DNA of 39,810 nucleotides. Source: Candidatus Tabaqchalia intestinavium (GTDB lineage Bacteria; Bacillota; Clostridia; Oscillospirales; CAJFTT01). The notes under the pieces were generated by a model that made no database searches, was not told the origin of the DNA, and was given only the letters and a program-made list of their open reading frames with translations. Below, in pieces: positions 27,085 to 35,841 of this stretch. The DNA is taken from NCBI GenBank assembly GCA_904420005.1, contig CAJFTT010000002.1, positions 1 through 39,810 on the forward strand, written 5' to 3'. Every line of letters begins with the position of its first letter. Position 1 is the stretch's first letter. The translations under genes and the position numbers were made by a program.

Positions 27085-27995
27085 TGGCGGACATGCAAGT
27101 GACCATCGCCGGGGTCAAGCTGAAAAATCCGGTCATTGCGGCCAGCGGCACGTTCGGCTTCGGCCGGGAATACGGCGAATTCTTCGACATTTCCAAGCTC
27201 GGCGGCATCGCGGTCAAGGGGCTGACGCTCGAGGAGCGGCAGGGCAATCCGCCGCCCCGCGTGGCGGAGACGCCGGCCGGCATGCTCAACAGCGTCGGCC
27301 TGCAGAATCCCGGCGTCGAGGCCTTCATCGAGCGCGAGCTCCCCTGGCTGCGGGAGCAGGGCGCGACCGTCATCGCCAACATCGCCGGCTCCACGGTGGA
27401 GGATTACTGCCGGATGGCGTGGCGGCTGTCGGAAACGGACGTGGACATGATCGAAATGAACATTTCCTGCCCCAACGTCAAGGCGGGCGGCGCGGCCTTC
27501 GGCACGGACGCCGCCACCGCCGCGGAGGTCACGCGCGAGGTGCGCGCGCATTGCAAAAAGCCGCTGATGGTCAAGCTGTCGCCCAACGTGACGGACATCG
27601 TCTCCATCGCCCGCGCGGTCGAGGCGGCGGGCGCGGACGCGCTCTCGGTCATCAACACGCTGCTTGGCATGCGCATCGACATCAAGACCCGCCGCCCCAT
27701 CCTGCATCAGAACGTCGGCGGGCTGTCCGGCCCGGCGGTTTTCCCCATCGCGCTGCGCATGGTGTGGCAGGTCGCAAACGCCGTGCAGATCCCGGTCGTG
27801 GGGCTCGGCGGCATCGCCTCGGCGGCGGACGCGGTGGAGATGCTGCTCGCGGGCGCGGCTGCGGTGCAGGTCGGCACGGCGAATTTCACCGATCCTTACG
27901 CCATGATGAAAATCCTCGTGGATCTGGAAGAATATCTCGATGAAAACCACATCGCGAGCGTGCGCGAGCTGACCGGCGGCGTGATCCCTTATTGA
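27084..27995 (+). CDS. pyrD: Dihydroorotate dehydrogenase, class 1B catalytic subunit
   Basis: PyrD oxidises dihydroorotate to orotate. The 303-residue protein is a TIM barrel with the FMN-binding [11 protein letters not shown] and GGIAS segments, and the catalytic-Cys motif [13 protein letters not shown], typical of cytosolic class 1 enzymes. The adjacent pyrK makes it class 1B (NAD+-dependent). The start is the ATG at 27084, sharing its A with the pyrK stop. It is the last gene before the terminator at 28039. pyrE, which would act next, is not in the window. Confidence 0.96.
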   Translation: MADMQVTIAGVKLKNPVIAASGTFGFGREYGEFFDISKLGGIAVKGLTLEERQGNPPPRVAETPAGMLNSVGLQNPGVEAFIERELPWLREQGATVIANIAGSTVEDYCRMAWRLSETDVDMIEMNISCPNVKAGGAAFGTDAATAAEVTREVRAHCKKPLMVKLSPNVTDIVSIARAVEAAGADALSVINTLLGMRIDIKTRRPILHQNVGGLSGPAVFPIALRMVWQVANAVQIPVVGLGGIASAADAVEMLLAGAAAVQVGTANFTDPYAMMKILVDLEEYLDENHIASVRELTGGVIPY

Positions 27996-28038
27996 CCGGC
28001 ATATCCGGCCGCCGGCAATCCTCATGCAGGCAACCGGC

Positions 28039-28083
28039 GCGCCGGGCGCAGAAGGAGGCTTCCCTTCTGCGCCCGGCGCTTTT
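28039..28083 (+). terminator. pyr operon terminator
   Basis: GCGCCGGGCGCAGAAGG (28039-28055) and CCTTCTGCGCCCGGCGC (28063-28079) form a perfect 17-bp stem with a 7-base loop, followed by TTTT. It is 43 bases after the pyrD stop codon and separates the pyr genes from the GH42 gene. Confidence 0.92.
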
Positions 28084-28170
28084 CTTGTCCCCGCTCCCCG
28101 CCGATGAAGCGGGGCTTTCCTTACCAGGCGCCCCATCGGCACGCACGGATTTGGCTTGCCGCCGCATCTA

Positions 28171-28199
28171 TTGACAGGGGCGGGGGCGCATGGTATGCT
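28171..28199 (+). promoter_or_regulatory. GH42 gene promoter
   Basis: A consensus TTGACA (28171-28176) and TATGCT (28194-28199) are separated by 17 bases. Transcription would start near 28206, about 50 bases before the start codon. No clear operator dyad was found next to it. Confidence 0.85.
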
Positions 28200-28257
28200 T
28201 AGCGCAAACCGCTCCCTGCCCGGCGCGGCAGGGGCAACGGAAAGGAGCGCGTATCCC

Positions 28258-30234
28258 ATGCACCTGCACCCGCCCTATCTCGGCGCCGCCTATTATCCGG
28301 AGGGACAGTCCCCTCAACGCATCGCCTCCGACATCCGCCAAATGGCGGAAACCGGCGTGAACGTGGTCCGGATCGGTGAATTTGCCTGGAGCCGGATGGA
28401 GCCGGCCGACGGCCAATTTGATTTCTCGTGGTTGCACGCGGTCGTCGATCAGCTGGCCGCCGCGGGCATCGGCGTCATTTTATGCACCCCCAGCGCGACG
28501 CCGCCCATCTGGCTGACGCAGAAACATCCCGAGATCCTGCCCATGCGGCACGACGGCCGGCGCACCACGCACGGCGCGCGGCTGCATTATTGCCCCAACA
28601 ACGCGGTTTACCGCTCCTATATCGCGCGCGTCAACCGCCGGCTGGCGCAGGAATTCGCCGATTGCCCGTCGGTGCTGGGCTGGCAGGTGGACAACGAGGT
28701 GATGATCCCCTTCTGGCAGGGATGCTTCTGCCCCGATTGCCAGGCGGGCTTTCGCGCCTTCCTGCAAAGGCGCTACGGCAGCATCGGCGCGCTCAACGAG
28801 GCCTGGCAGCTGACCCTGTGGAGCCAGGAATACGCCTCCTTCGATCAGATCCCCGCGCCGAACCCCGACGTCTGGCACCATCCCTCGCTGAAGACCGCCT
28901 GGATGGAATTCGGCGAAGCGTCGGTGGTCGACTACGTCGAGCAGCAGATCGCCACGCTGCGCGCCTGCACGGACAAACCGGTGAGCACCGACACAATGCC
29001 GTTTCTGCACGTGGGACATGAAAAGCTGCTGCGGCAGGCGGATCTGGTGATGTTCAACCATTATAACGATCCGGGCAATCTCTATCACGCCATGTTCTGG
29101 CTTGATTATCTCAAGACCGTCAAGCCCGCGCCGCTCTGGGTGACGGAGACCGATCCCTGCGGCAACGGCAGCACCGCGCTTCAGCCCTATAAGCCCCGCG
29201 GCTTCTGCACGGTCAATTCCTGGCTGCCCTTCCTGTTCGGCGGCGAGGCCAATCTCTATTGGCACTGGCGGGGGCACCGGGCCGGGCAGGAGATCATGCA
29301 CGGCACCGTCATCGACAGCGCCGGGCGGCCCACCCACACCTATGAAGAAATCTGCAAGCTGGCGGCAGATCTGAAAAAAGCGGCCCCGTTTCTTTCCGGC
29401 ACGCGCCCGCAGCCCGCGCGGGTGGCCGTGCATCTGAGCGACTTCGCCTTCAAGCTGCTGGACAGCCAGCCAATCTGCGGCGCGCTGCATTATATCGACG
29501 CGGTGCGGGACCGGTTTTATTTACCCCTGCTGGAGGCGGGCGTTCGGGTGGATGTCATCACCCCCGGGCAGGATCTGGCCCCGTATGATGTGGTGTTCTC
29601 CCCGCTGCTGGCCTGTCTGGATGAGGACGGGCTGCGGCAGCGGCTCGCGCAATGGATCGAGCAGGGCGGCACCTGGATCGCCGGGCCGCTGACCGACGTG
29701 CGTAACCGCGACTGCGCGAAGTTCGACGGGCCCTTCGGATCGCTGGAAGCGTGGGGCGGCGTATACCTGCGCCGGTTCCTCTGCGCCGATCCGGCGCATC
29801 CTTTCCGCGCGACCGGGCCGGCCGGCGACACGGCCGCGTCCTTCTGGTGCGACGGTTTTTCGCCTGTGACGGCGACGGCGCTCGCGGTCTATGACCAAGC
29901 GTCCGCGGAGCTCGCGGGCCTGGCGGCCGTGACCGAGAACCCGATGGGGCGCGGGCGCGTCGTGACGCTGGGGACCGTGCCGGACGCCGCGTTCGTGGCG
30001 GCGCTGGCGCAGCGCTACGCCGGCGCGCCGGACCGCGCCTGGGACGCCTCATCCAACGTCTGCTGCGTCGCGCGGCAGGGGGAAGCCGGCGACGGCCTCC
30101 TGCTGGCGGAATATCGCAATCAGCCCGGCAGCCTTACGCTGCGCCGGCGTGCCGTCGATCTGCTCACCGGCCGCGCCTATGAGGGCATGGTGCCCATCGC
30201 ACCCTATTCGGTCATGGTTTTGCAGTTTGCGTGA
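28258..30234 (+). CDS. Beta-galactosidase, family GH42
   Basis: A 658-residue GH42 beta-galactosidase, acting on terminal beta-galactosides such as short galacto-oligosaccharides. The start is the ATG at 28258 (MHLHPPYLGAAYYPEG) with AAAGGAG upstream. The TIM barrel spans about residues 1-385: acid/base Glu is E147 (GWQVDNEV), nucleophile is likely E297 (VTETDPCG). C112, C156, C158 and C161 match the spacing of the zinc cysteines of the Thermus GH42 enzyme. A trimerisation domain and small C-terminal beta domain follow. No signal peptide, so it is intracellular. No transporter or regulator gene is adjacent, so it may rely on uptake genes elsewhere. Confidence 0.95.
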   Translation: MHLHPPYLGAAYYPEGQSPQRIASDIRQMAETGVNVVRIGEFAWSRMEPADGQFDFSWLHAVVDQLAAAGIGVILCTPSATPPIWLTQKHPEILPMRHDGRRTTHGARLHYCPNNAVYRSYIARVNRRLAQEFADCPSVLGWQVDNEVMIPFWQGCFCPDCQAGFRAFLQRRYGSIGALNEAWQLTLWSQEYASFDQIPAPNPDVWHHPSLKTAWMEFGEASVVDYVEQQIATLRACTDKPVSTDTMPFLHVGHEKLLRQADLVMFNHYNDPGNLYHAMFWLDYLKTVKPAPLWVTETDPCGNGSTALQPYKPRGFCTVNSWLPFLFGGEANLYWHWRGHRAGQEIMHGTVIDSAGRPTHTYEEICKLAADLKKAAPFLSGTRPQPARVAVHLSDFAFKLLDSQPICGALHYIDAVRDRFYLPLLEAGVRVDVITPGQDLAPYDVVFSPLLACLDEDGLRQRLAQWIEQGGTWIAGPLTDVRNRDCAKFDGPFGSLEAWGGVYLRRFLCADPAHPFRATGPAGDTAASFWCDGFSPVTATALAVYDQASAELAGLAAVTENPMGRGRVVTLGTVPDAAFVAALAQRYAGAPDRAWDASSNVCCVARQGEAGDGLLLAEYRNQPGSLTLRRRAVDLLTGRAYEGMVPIAPYSVMVLQFA

Positions 30235-30255
30235 GCGCGCGGCGCGCCGGAAGTC

Positions 30256-30284
30256 TTGACATTTCCGGTAAATAATGGTATTGT
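30256..30284 (+). promoter_or_regulatory. Promoter of GLUG-protein gene
   Basis: TTGACA (30256-30261) and TATTGT (30279-30284), spacer 17 bases. Transcription would start near 30291 and the leader would include the nested hairpins at 30316-30414. The promoter lies 22 bases after the GH42 stop codon. Confidence 0.7.
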
Positions 30285-30315
30285 TCAGTATAGTGAAAAG
30301 TGGGCTTCTGCCCGG

Positions 30316-30414
30316 AAAGGCAAACCTTTTCGTTCTGTATCCAAAAGCGTTTTTTCTCCCTGTATACGGGGGGAAAGAACGCTTTTTTAGGTTGCGGGAA
30401 AAGGTTTGCTTTTT
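30316..30414 (+). promoter_or_regulatory. Nested terminator-like hairpins in leader
   Basis: An outer stem pairs AAAGGCAAACCTTTTC (30316-30331) with GAAAAGGTTTGC plus T residues (30398-30413) and ends in TTTTT. An inner stem pairs AAAAGCGTT (30343-30351) with AACGCTTTT (30378-30386), with CCC/GGG inside, and is itself followed by TT. Each looks like a rho-independent terminator. They may end GH42 transcription, but they also lie between the promoter at 30256 and the GLUG gene, so transcription of that gene would need read-through or regulated antitermination. No known riboswitch was recognised. Confidence 0.6.
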
Positions 30415-30463
30415 CATTCCAAGCAAAATCTTTGAACAAAGGAACGAAAAGAGGTTGAACCGC

Positions 30464-33208
30464 ATGAAGCAAAAACACAGGATCTTGTCGATGCTCCTGA
30501 CCTTATGCATGGTATTCGGTCCGTTCGCCGCTGGGACGGCCGTTGCCTCTGCGCAGGGAGGAGAACTGACGGGGAACGGGACGGCCGAGACGCCGTATCA
30601 GATTCAGGACGCCGCCGACCTCATGGCTTTCATCACCCTGGTGGAGGCGGATCCGGACGCCTGCGCGGTGCTGACAGGCGATATCGACGTGCAGGATCTC
30701 GCGCTGACGGCCGCTCCCATCTATTCCTACGAAGGGACGTTCGACGGCGACGGCCATACGATCCGCGGCCTAACGATCGGCGGGACCGGCGGCAACAAAG
30801 CCATTTTCCGCACGCTTTCTGAAGGCGGCGTTGTCAAAGACCTCAACGTCAGCGGCGCGGTGTCGGGCACCTCTAATGTAGCCGGAATCGTAGTGACGAA
30901 CTACGGCACGATAGAAAATTGCAGCTTCACGGGAACTGTGACGGGAACATCGTATCCTGTCGGCGGTATTGTCGCGCAAAACAGCGGGCAGATCATCGGC
31001 TGCACCAATCACGCGGCCGTGACCGGCGCCTTTCATGTCGGCGGCATCGCCGGGCGAAATGGGAGCACAAGCGCGGCGGGCTCGATCGAGGACAGCGTCA
31101 ACCAGGGCGCCGTAACGGGAACGAACGAAACCTCCGCGTCGGGCGGCACCGGGGGAATCGCCGGGACGAATTTCGATCTCATCGACGGCTGCCAAAACCT
31201 CGCGGCTGTCACAGGCTGCAAATATGCCGGCGGCATCACCGGATATAATCAAAAGGCCTCCGGGTTCGATACCATGGTCATCAACAGCCACAACGCGGGA
31301 GACATCCAGGGCTTGCAGTATGCGGGCGGCGTTGCGGGCTATCAGTTCGGGGCAAAGATCGCTTCCTGCTATAACGAAGGCAGCGTAAGCGCGGCGGAAA
31401 ACGCAGTCGTCAGGGCCTATATCGGCGGCATCGTCGGCTGCATGGAAGCGGCCAGCTCGAACCCGACCACGGTAAGCCACTGTTACAATACAGGTACAGT
31501 GACGGCGAGCGGAACCAGCCAGCGCGCCGGCGGGATCGTGGGCGCAAATAATTCTTCCGGCGCCGTGATCGAAGCCTGCTATAATATCGCAACGGCCAGC
31601 AACAGCGTCAATGCAGATAATGCAGGCAGCATTGCGGGCAGCAACGCTGGAACGGTGAGAAGCTGCGTTTATCTCACAAGCACAACGGCCATTGGCAGCG
31701 GCAGCGGCGCGACTGCCGACCTCACGCCTGCAGAAGAGGCGGCTCTCTCCCAGGCGGAAACCTTTGCGGCGTGGCCGGATTTCGATACTTACTGGACGAT
31801 CGACCCGTTGCTGGGCCGGCCGGTGCTGACGAACGCTTCCGAGAGCGGCGGACAGGGCACGGAGGAAATCCCTTATGAGATCCCCGATCTGGATACGCTG
31901 ATGCTGATCCGGGATCGCGTCGAAGAAGGGTTCGATTTCAGCGGCTATTATTTCACGCTTTCGGCGGATCTTGACCTGCAAGGCAGCGCCGACAATCCCT
32001 GGACGCCCATTGGAACGGATAATATGCACCCGTTCAACGGCATCTTTGACGGCGGCGGGCACACCATCCGCGGGCTGTATATCGACAGCAACAGCGACAA
32101 TCAGGGCCTGTTCGGCTATATCGGCAATTCCGGCGCGGTCAAAAATCTCACCGTCGCAGGGCAAGTCACGACAACCGGGCAGCTGGCGGGCGGCATCGTC
32201 GGCGCAAACCGAGGCGATATCATCAACTGCCACAGCACAGTGGATGTGACGGGCAGCATGCAGGTCGGCGGCATTGCCGGCATCAATCGCGGAACGATCG
32301 AAAGATGCACCTATACCGCAGGGACCGTCACCGGCGAAATGTATCAGGGCGGCATCGCCGGTTACAACGAAGAAGGGACGATCACCGACAGCTATAACCG
32401 TGGCGAGATCAACGGCGGCGACTGGACAGGCGGCATTGCCGGAAGCAATGCCAATCTGATCAAAAACTGTTACAGCGTGGGAGAACACATCACAGGGCTG
32501 CCGACAACCGGCGTGACCACCGGCACGGTCTTAAACAGCTATTACCTTGCCGAGCAAGAAGAAGCAACCACTACCGGCACCGGCAAAACGGCCGAGCAGT
32601 TCGCTTCCGGCGAGGTGACCTGGCTTCTCAACGAAGGGAAAACCGACGCGACGCAGACCTTCTATCAGACCTGCGGCGAGGGCTACCCGGAATACACGGG
32701 CGACACCGTGTATCAGATCACAAATTATCATTGCCCGGGCGATAAGACCGGCGTGAAGGCCTACAGCAACCATAGCGAAGGCACAACGGGAACGCACCGC
32801 TTCACCGCGGAAATCGAGGCGGAGGCATACCTGCACACCGCCGGCACCTGCACAAAAGAAGCCCTCTACTACAAATCCTGCGAATACTGCGGGGAAGCGT
32901 CTCCCAGCGAAACCTTCACAGGGCAGAAGGATCCGAGCAATCATGCGCATCTCGTCAAGGTAGAGGCCAAGCCCGCTACCTACGAGGCGGCAGGAAACAT
33001 CGAATACTGGCGCTGCGAGGACTGCGGCAAGTATTTCGGCGATGCAGCGGGAACGAAGGAAATCACACCCGAGAGCACAATCCTCGAAAAACTCACGCAG
33101 TCCCCGCAAACCGGCAGCAGCAGCGATCTGCTTCTCTTCGGCGCTGTCATCTTGTTCTCCGGCGCCGCGATGCTGTTCCTGACGTTGAAACGCGCGAGGA
33201 TTCGCTAA
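30464..33208 (+). CDS. GLUG-repeat cell-wall-anchored surface protein
   Basis: A 914-residue surface protein. The ATG at 30464 is preceded by GAGG; residues 1-30 are a signal peptide (cut near ASA-QGG). Two blocks of GLUG-type repeats (about 100-430 and 575-740), with units such as VGGIAGRN, AGGIVGAN and GGIAGYNEEG, should form beta-solenoids and often include an ENCSFTG-like turn. A linker region (about 440-560) precedes the second block. The C-terminal part has paired cysteines (SCEYCGE, RCEDCGKYFG), then SPQTG (residues 880-884), a hydrophobic stretch and KRARIR. SPQTG is an (N/S)PxTG-type sortase signal, so wall anchoring is likely. The ligand is unknown; adhesion is a guess from fold and location. 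Confidence 0.88.
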   Translation: MKQKHRILSMLLTLCMVFGPFAAGTAVASAQGGELTGNGTAETPYQIQDAADLMAFITLVEADPDACAVLTGDIDVQDLALTAAPIYSYEGTFDGDGHTIRGLTIGGTGGNKAIFRTLSEGGVVKDLNVSGAVSGTSNVAGIVVTNYGTIENCSFTGTVTGTSYPVGGIVAQNSGQIIGCTNHAAVTGAFHVGGIAGRNGSTSAAGSIEDSVNQGAVTGTNETSASGGTGGIAGTNFDLIDGCQNLAAVTGCKYAGGITGYNQKASGFDTMVINSHNAGDIQGLQYAGGVAGYQFGAKIASCYNEGSVSAAENAVVRAYIGGIVGCMEAASSNPTTVSHCYNTGTVTASGTSQRAGGIVGANNSSGAVIEACYNIATASNSVNADNAGSIAGSNAGTVRSCVYLTSTTAIGSGSGATADLTPAEEAALSQAETFAAWPDFDTYWTIDPLLGRPVLTNASESGGQGTEEIPYEIPDLDTLMLIRDRVEEGFDFSGYYFTLSADLDLQGSADNPWTPIGTDNMHPFNGIFDGGGHTIRGLYIDSNSDNQGLFGYIGNSGAVKNLTVAGQVTTTGQLAGGIVGANRGDIINCHSTVDVTGSMQVGGIAGINRGTIERCTYTAGTVTGEMYQGGIAGYNEEGTITDSYNRGEINGGDWTGGIAGSNANLIKNCYSVGEHITGLPTTGVTTGTVLNSYYLAEQEEATTTGTGKTAEQFASGEVTWLLNEGKTDATQTFYQTCGEGYPEYTGDTVYQITNYHCPGDKTGVKAYSNHSEGTTGTHRFTAEIEAEAYLHTAGTCTKEALYYKSCEYCGEASPSETFTGQKDPSNHAHLVKVEAKPATYEAAGNIEYWRCEDCGKYFGDAAGTKEITPESTILEKLTQSPQTGSSSDLLLFGAVILFSGAAMLFLTLKRARIR

Positions 33209-33306
33209 ACATCAAAACGATGTCCGGGTCCCTTTAGAACTTGCCCCAGATCGTCCGGACAGCACAAAAAGACCCCCTGGTAGGGAAAAGAATCGCTCAT
33301 AGAATC

Positions 33307-33346
33307 GCCCCCTGATGTAGTTTATTTGCCTACATCAGGGGGCTTT
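33307..33346 (+). terminator. Terminator after GLUG gene
   Basis: GCCCCCTGATGTAG (33307-33320) and CTACATCAGGGGGC (33330-33343) form a perfect 14-bp stem with a 9-base loop, followed by TTT. About 100 bases after the stop codon. Confidence 0.9.
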
Positions 33347-33367
33347 GTCTATTGTCCGTTTTTATTG

Positions 33368-33407
33368 GTCCGATTTCACTTTGTCGTGCTATTCGGACTT
33401 TATTTTT
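33368..33407 (+). terminator. Second, weaker terminator
   Basis: GTCCGA (33368-33373) pairs with TCGGAC (33393-33398), with a long loop, followed by a T-rich run (TTTATTTTT). It is a possible back-up terminator. The GTCCG motif recurs nearby (33222, 33257, 33355), which may be chance. Confidence 0.45.
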
Positions 33408-33745
33408 CTTCCGCGGCTCCTTCCAGTCCGCAGCGTCCCTGTTACCGCCCCGCGGCTTTCGCCGGGAAAACCGCGGGGCGCGCCGTGCGGGTCCCGGCAC
33501 AGCATCCCTGCACGGTCGGCCAAGCTGTGCAAATTTGTCCCGTTCCAGCGGCCGCAGGTTCCCGGCCGGAAGCGGCAACAGACGCCGCCAGCGCTGTCCC
33601 GGCCGCGCGGACGGCAGGAAGGGAAGGCCGAAGCCGCACCGGGCGGCGCGAACGGCTCGACGGGCGTCCGACTGAATGCCTACCGAAAAGCGCGCAGCAA
33701 TCCCCGAACACCCACGCGCCGCAGCGAGGGCTTCGTTTTGGCCCG
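33408..33745. other. Intergenic, no gene recognised
   Basis: No gene is supported. Frames on both strands are arginine- and proline-rich without ribosome binding sites. A hairpin (CCCCGCGG/CCGCGGGG near 33452-33480) is present. No clear terminator is seen on the minus strand for the lipoprotein gene that ends at 33746. Confidence 0.4.
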
Positions 33746-34183
33746 TCACGCTACGCAAAACGGCGCGGCGAGCAGACGCTCCTCTCCGTCCCCGAGCCAG
33801 ATGGCCTTGACCACACGGTATTCGCCCGCGGGCAGCGTCCCCTCCCACGTCACGGAGAAACGGTTGGTTTCCCCCGGCGCGAGAATCGCCGCCAGATCCG
33901 CGAACGCCCGGTCGTCCTCGTCCATCGCGTACCAGGCGTCGCCCCGCTTGCGCTCAAGAGAGAATTCCATGCCGTAGGTCATTTCCCGCGCCGTCGCGTT
34001 GGTGATCAGCAGCGTCAATCCGGATTCGGTCAGGCTCCCCTCCTCCACGGCCATGGACACCTCCGCCGCCGCGGCCAGCGGCGCGCGCTCCGTCGGATGG
34101 GAAAACCGCGCCGTCCCGCAGCCGGCCAGGCCCAGCGCCAACAGCAGCGCCCCAGCCGCAATCGCAATTCTTTTGGTCCGCAT
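33746..34183 (-). CDS. Small lipoprotein with Ig-like fold
   Basis: A 145-residue lipoprotein: residues 1-22 form a signal peptide ending in the lipobox LAGC. The mature part resembles a bacterial Ig-like beta sandwich, with GLTLLITNATAREMTYGMEF, the WYAMDEDDRAF segment, LAPGETNRFSVTW and LPAGEYRVVKAIW. Proteins of this shape are often found beside sigma/anti-sigma genes, but the function is unknown. GGGAGGGG lies about 12 bases before the ATG. It is downstream of the two-TM gene at 34268 by an 84-bp gap and may be in the same transcript. An alternative is a stand-alone surface protein. Confidence 0.8.
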   Translation of the reverse strand: MRTKRIAIAAGALLLALGLAGCGTARFSHPTERAPLAAAAEVSMAVEEGSLTESGLTLLITNATAREMTYGMEFSLERKRGDAWYAMDEDDRAFADLAAILAPGETNRFSVTWEGTLPAGEYRVVKAIWLGDGEERLLAAPFCVA

Positions 34184-34267
34184 CGGCTTCTCGTCCCCTC
34201 CCTTATAACGCCGGTAACGCCATTCCCAGCGCGCCGGTCCGGCGCACAGGCTGCGCCGTCTTACGCT

Positions 34268-34924
34268 TCACGGGTTCTCGGGCCGCGGGCGCTTCGCCTG
34301 CTGCCGCTTCTTCATCCGATGCAGCAAGACGGCGTACAGCCCGCCGGATAACGCGAGCGCCCCCGCCACCAGCGCGGCCACCGACCAGATGCGCAGCAGC
34401 GTGACGGGGAAGTCCCGCCCGCCAATGCTCCCGGTCGTTTGCTGCGCTTCCGGCTGCTGAGAAGCGAACCCTTCATAGATCTCCTGCCCCGGCTGCGACT
34501 GCACCGCATCCATGCCCGAATCGCTCTGCCCCGGAGGGCTCTCGGACACGATTGTGCCCGGCGCCTGCGGCAAATTCTCCTCCGGCTGTGTGTCCGCCCC
34601 GGCCGCGGATGACGTTACCGCATCCTCCCAAGCGACGCCATCCCCCGTACCGGCGCCGTCCCTCCAGCCGCCCCAACCATCGCTGCCGCTCTGCATGGAC
34701 AGCGACATGCCCAGCTGCGCAGACAGGGCAAACGGCATTCCAACGCAAAGCAGCAGCGCCGCAAAGCAACAGGAAACCGCCAGCGGCAGGCGGCGCACCC
34801 GCCAGGCATCCCGGCGTCTCTCCCGGCGCGCCACAGCCCGCAGGCAGGCTTCTTTCACCTGCGGGCGCAATGTTTCGCGCGGCCGCAGCGTCCCCAGCGC
34901 GCGGCGCAGCTCCTGCTTTTTCAC
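34268..34924 (-). CDS. Two-TM membrane protein, putative anti-sigma factor
   Basis: A 218-residue protein with a basic cytoplasmic N-terminus (residues 1-45, MKKQELRRALGTLRPRETLR), a membrane segment at about 46-68, an outer region of about 105 residues rich in Ser, Gly, Gln and Pro, a second segment at about 175-201, and a basic tail. The start is GTG at 34924, overlapping the sigma-factor stop by 4 bases, so the two are translationally coupled. This layout fits a membrane anti-sigma factor that holds the upstream-coded sigma, though no HCC zinc motif is visible. The low-complexity outer region has no evident sensor domain. Function is inferred from context. Confidence 0.7.
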   Translation of the reverse strand: MKKQELRRALGTLRPRETLRPQVKEACLRAVARRERRRDAWRVRRLPLAVSCCFAALLLCVGMPFALSAQLGMSLSMQSGSDGWGGWRDGAGTGDGVAWEDAVTSSAAGADTQPEENLPQAPGTIVSESPPGQSDSGMDAVQSQPGQEIYEGFASQQPEAQQTTGSIGGRDFPVTLLRIWSVAALVAGALALSGGLYAVLLHRMKKRQQAKRPRPENP

Positions 34925-35442
34925 GATCTTCTCCCCTTCCCGACGCGCGGGACCGCCTCGTCCTCTTGCTCCAGTTCCAGCCGCAGCGCGGCGCGCGCCC
35001 GCAGCAGGCGCATCTTGACCGCGCCGGGCCGCAGCTGCAGGATGCGCGCCGTCTCCTCCACGGAATAGCCCTCATAGTAATGCAGCACCACCGCCGGGCG
35101 GTAAGCCTCCGGCAGCGCGAGCACCTGCTCGAGCACTGCCTGCTCCGGCGGCGGGGCGGCGGCGGTCATCGCCTCCTCCAGCGGCGCCGTCGGATGCCGC
35201 GCCCGGGTACGCAGCATATTCTTGCAGAGGTTAACCGCCACGCGGCACAGCCACCGCCGCTCATGCGCCTCGTCCCGGAATTGCGGCGCGCGGGCATACA
35301 GGCGCACGAACGCTTCCTGCACCGCGTCCTCGGCGTCCGCCGTGTTTTTCAGGTACAGCAAACAAAGACGGAACAGCATGGCGCTGTACCGGTCGTATTG
35401 TTGCGCAAAATTCTGCGGGTCAGGTGCCAAAGGCGCAGGCAT
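34921..35442 (-). CDS. ECF-type RNA polymerase sigma factor
   Basis: A 173-residue ECF sigma factor. Region 2 is seen in YLKNTADAEDAVQEAFVRLY (about residues 30-49) and region 4 in YYEGYSVEETARILQLRPGA, the helix-turn-helix that reads the -35 element. No region 1.1 or 3, as usual for ECF factors. AGGAAGGG lies upstream of the ATG at 35442. It is the first gene of a minus-strand cassette with the two-TM protein. Its regulon is unknown; the housekeeping-like promoter at 35616-35644 may express it. Confidence 0.92.
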   Translation of the reverse strand: MPAPLAPDPQNFAQQYDRYSAMLFRLCLLYLKNTADAEDAVQEAFVRLYARAPQFRDEAHERRWLCRVAVNLCKNMLRTRARHPTAPLEEAMTAAAPPPEQAVLEQVLALPEAYRPAVVLHYYEGYSVEETARILQLRPGAVKMRLLRARAALRLELEQEDEAVPRVGKGRRS

Positions 35443-35615
35443 CCGCGTTCATTCCCTTCCTGTTTATAAAAACCCCGGCAGACAGGCCTTGGTCACGCTT
35501 CGCCGGAATTTTTTCTTTCTTTTGCGCCGGGGCGACAGGCGTCGCCGGACCGGGCGACCCGCGCGGCGGATTCCATGCAGCGCGCTCCGCCGTCGCAATT
35601 CCCATCCAATTGCCA

Positions 35616-35644
35616 TCAGTATAAGAGATCATTTTCAAAATTGC
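35616..35644 (-). promoter_or_regulatory. Promoter of ECF sigma gene at 35442
   Basis: On the minus strand, TTGCAA (35644-35639) and TATACT (35621-35616) are separated by 17 bases. The start would lie near 35609, giving a leader of about 167 bases. It resembles a vegetative promoter rather than an autoregulated ECF type. Confidence 0.7.
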
Positions 35645-35764
35645 AAATTTTTACCTATGGAAGCTGCCGTTTGGCAGCGCAACGGCGCGCCGTATGCCTC
35701 CCCTACTCCTTTGACCCGGGGCATTGCACGCTGGGGACACACATCCTGCATCTATGGCATGAAG

Positions 35765-35810
35765 AAAAAGGCATCGCGAAGGAACCACAATTCCTCCGCG
35801 ATGCCTTTTT
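35765..35810. terminator. Bidirectional terminator after RsgI-like gene
   Basis: AAAAAGGCATCGCG with AGGAA pairs with TTCCT and CGCGATGCCTTTTT, leaving a short loop. Both ends have A or T tracts, so it works on either strand. It is 32 bases after the minus-strand stop codon at 35842 and isolates that cassette from the sigma gene at 35442. Confidence 0.9.
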
Positions 35811-35841
35811 CCTATTTTGACTATTTTTCCCCGCGGGGCGA

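Noticed and set aside
33326-34351. Plus-strand open frame of 341 codons
   Set aside because: It overlaps terminators and is antisense to a clear lipoprotein gene; the sequence is low-complexity Arg/Pro/Ala.
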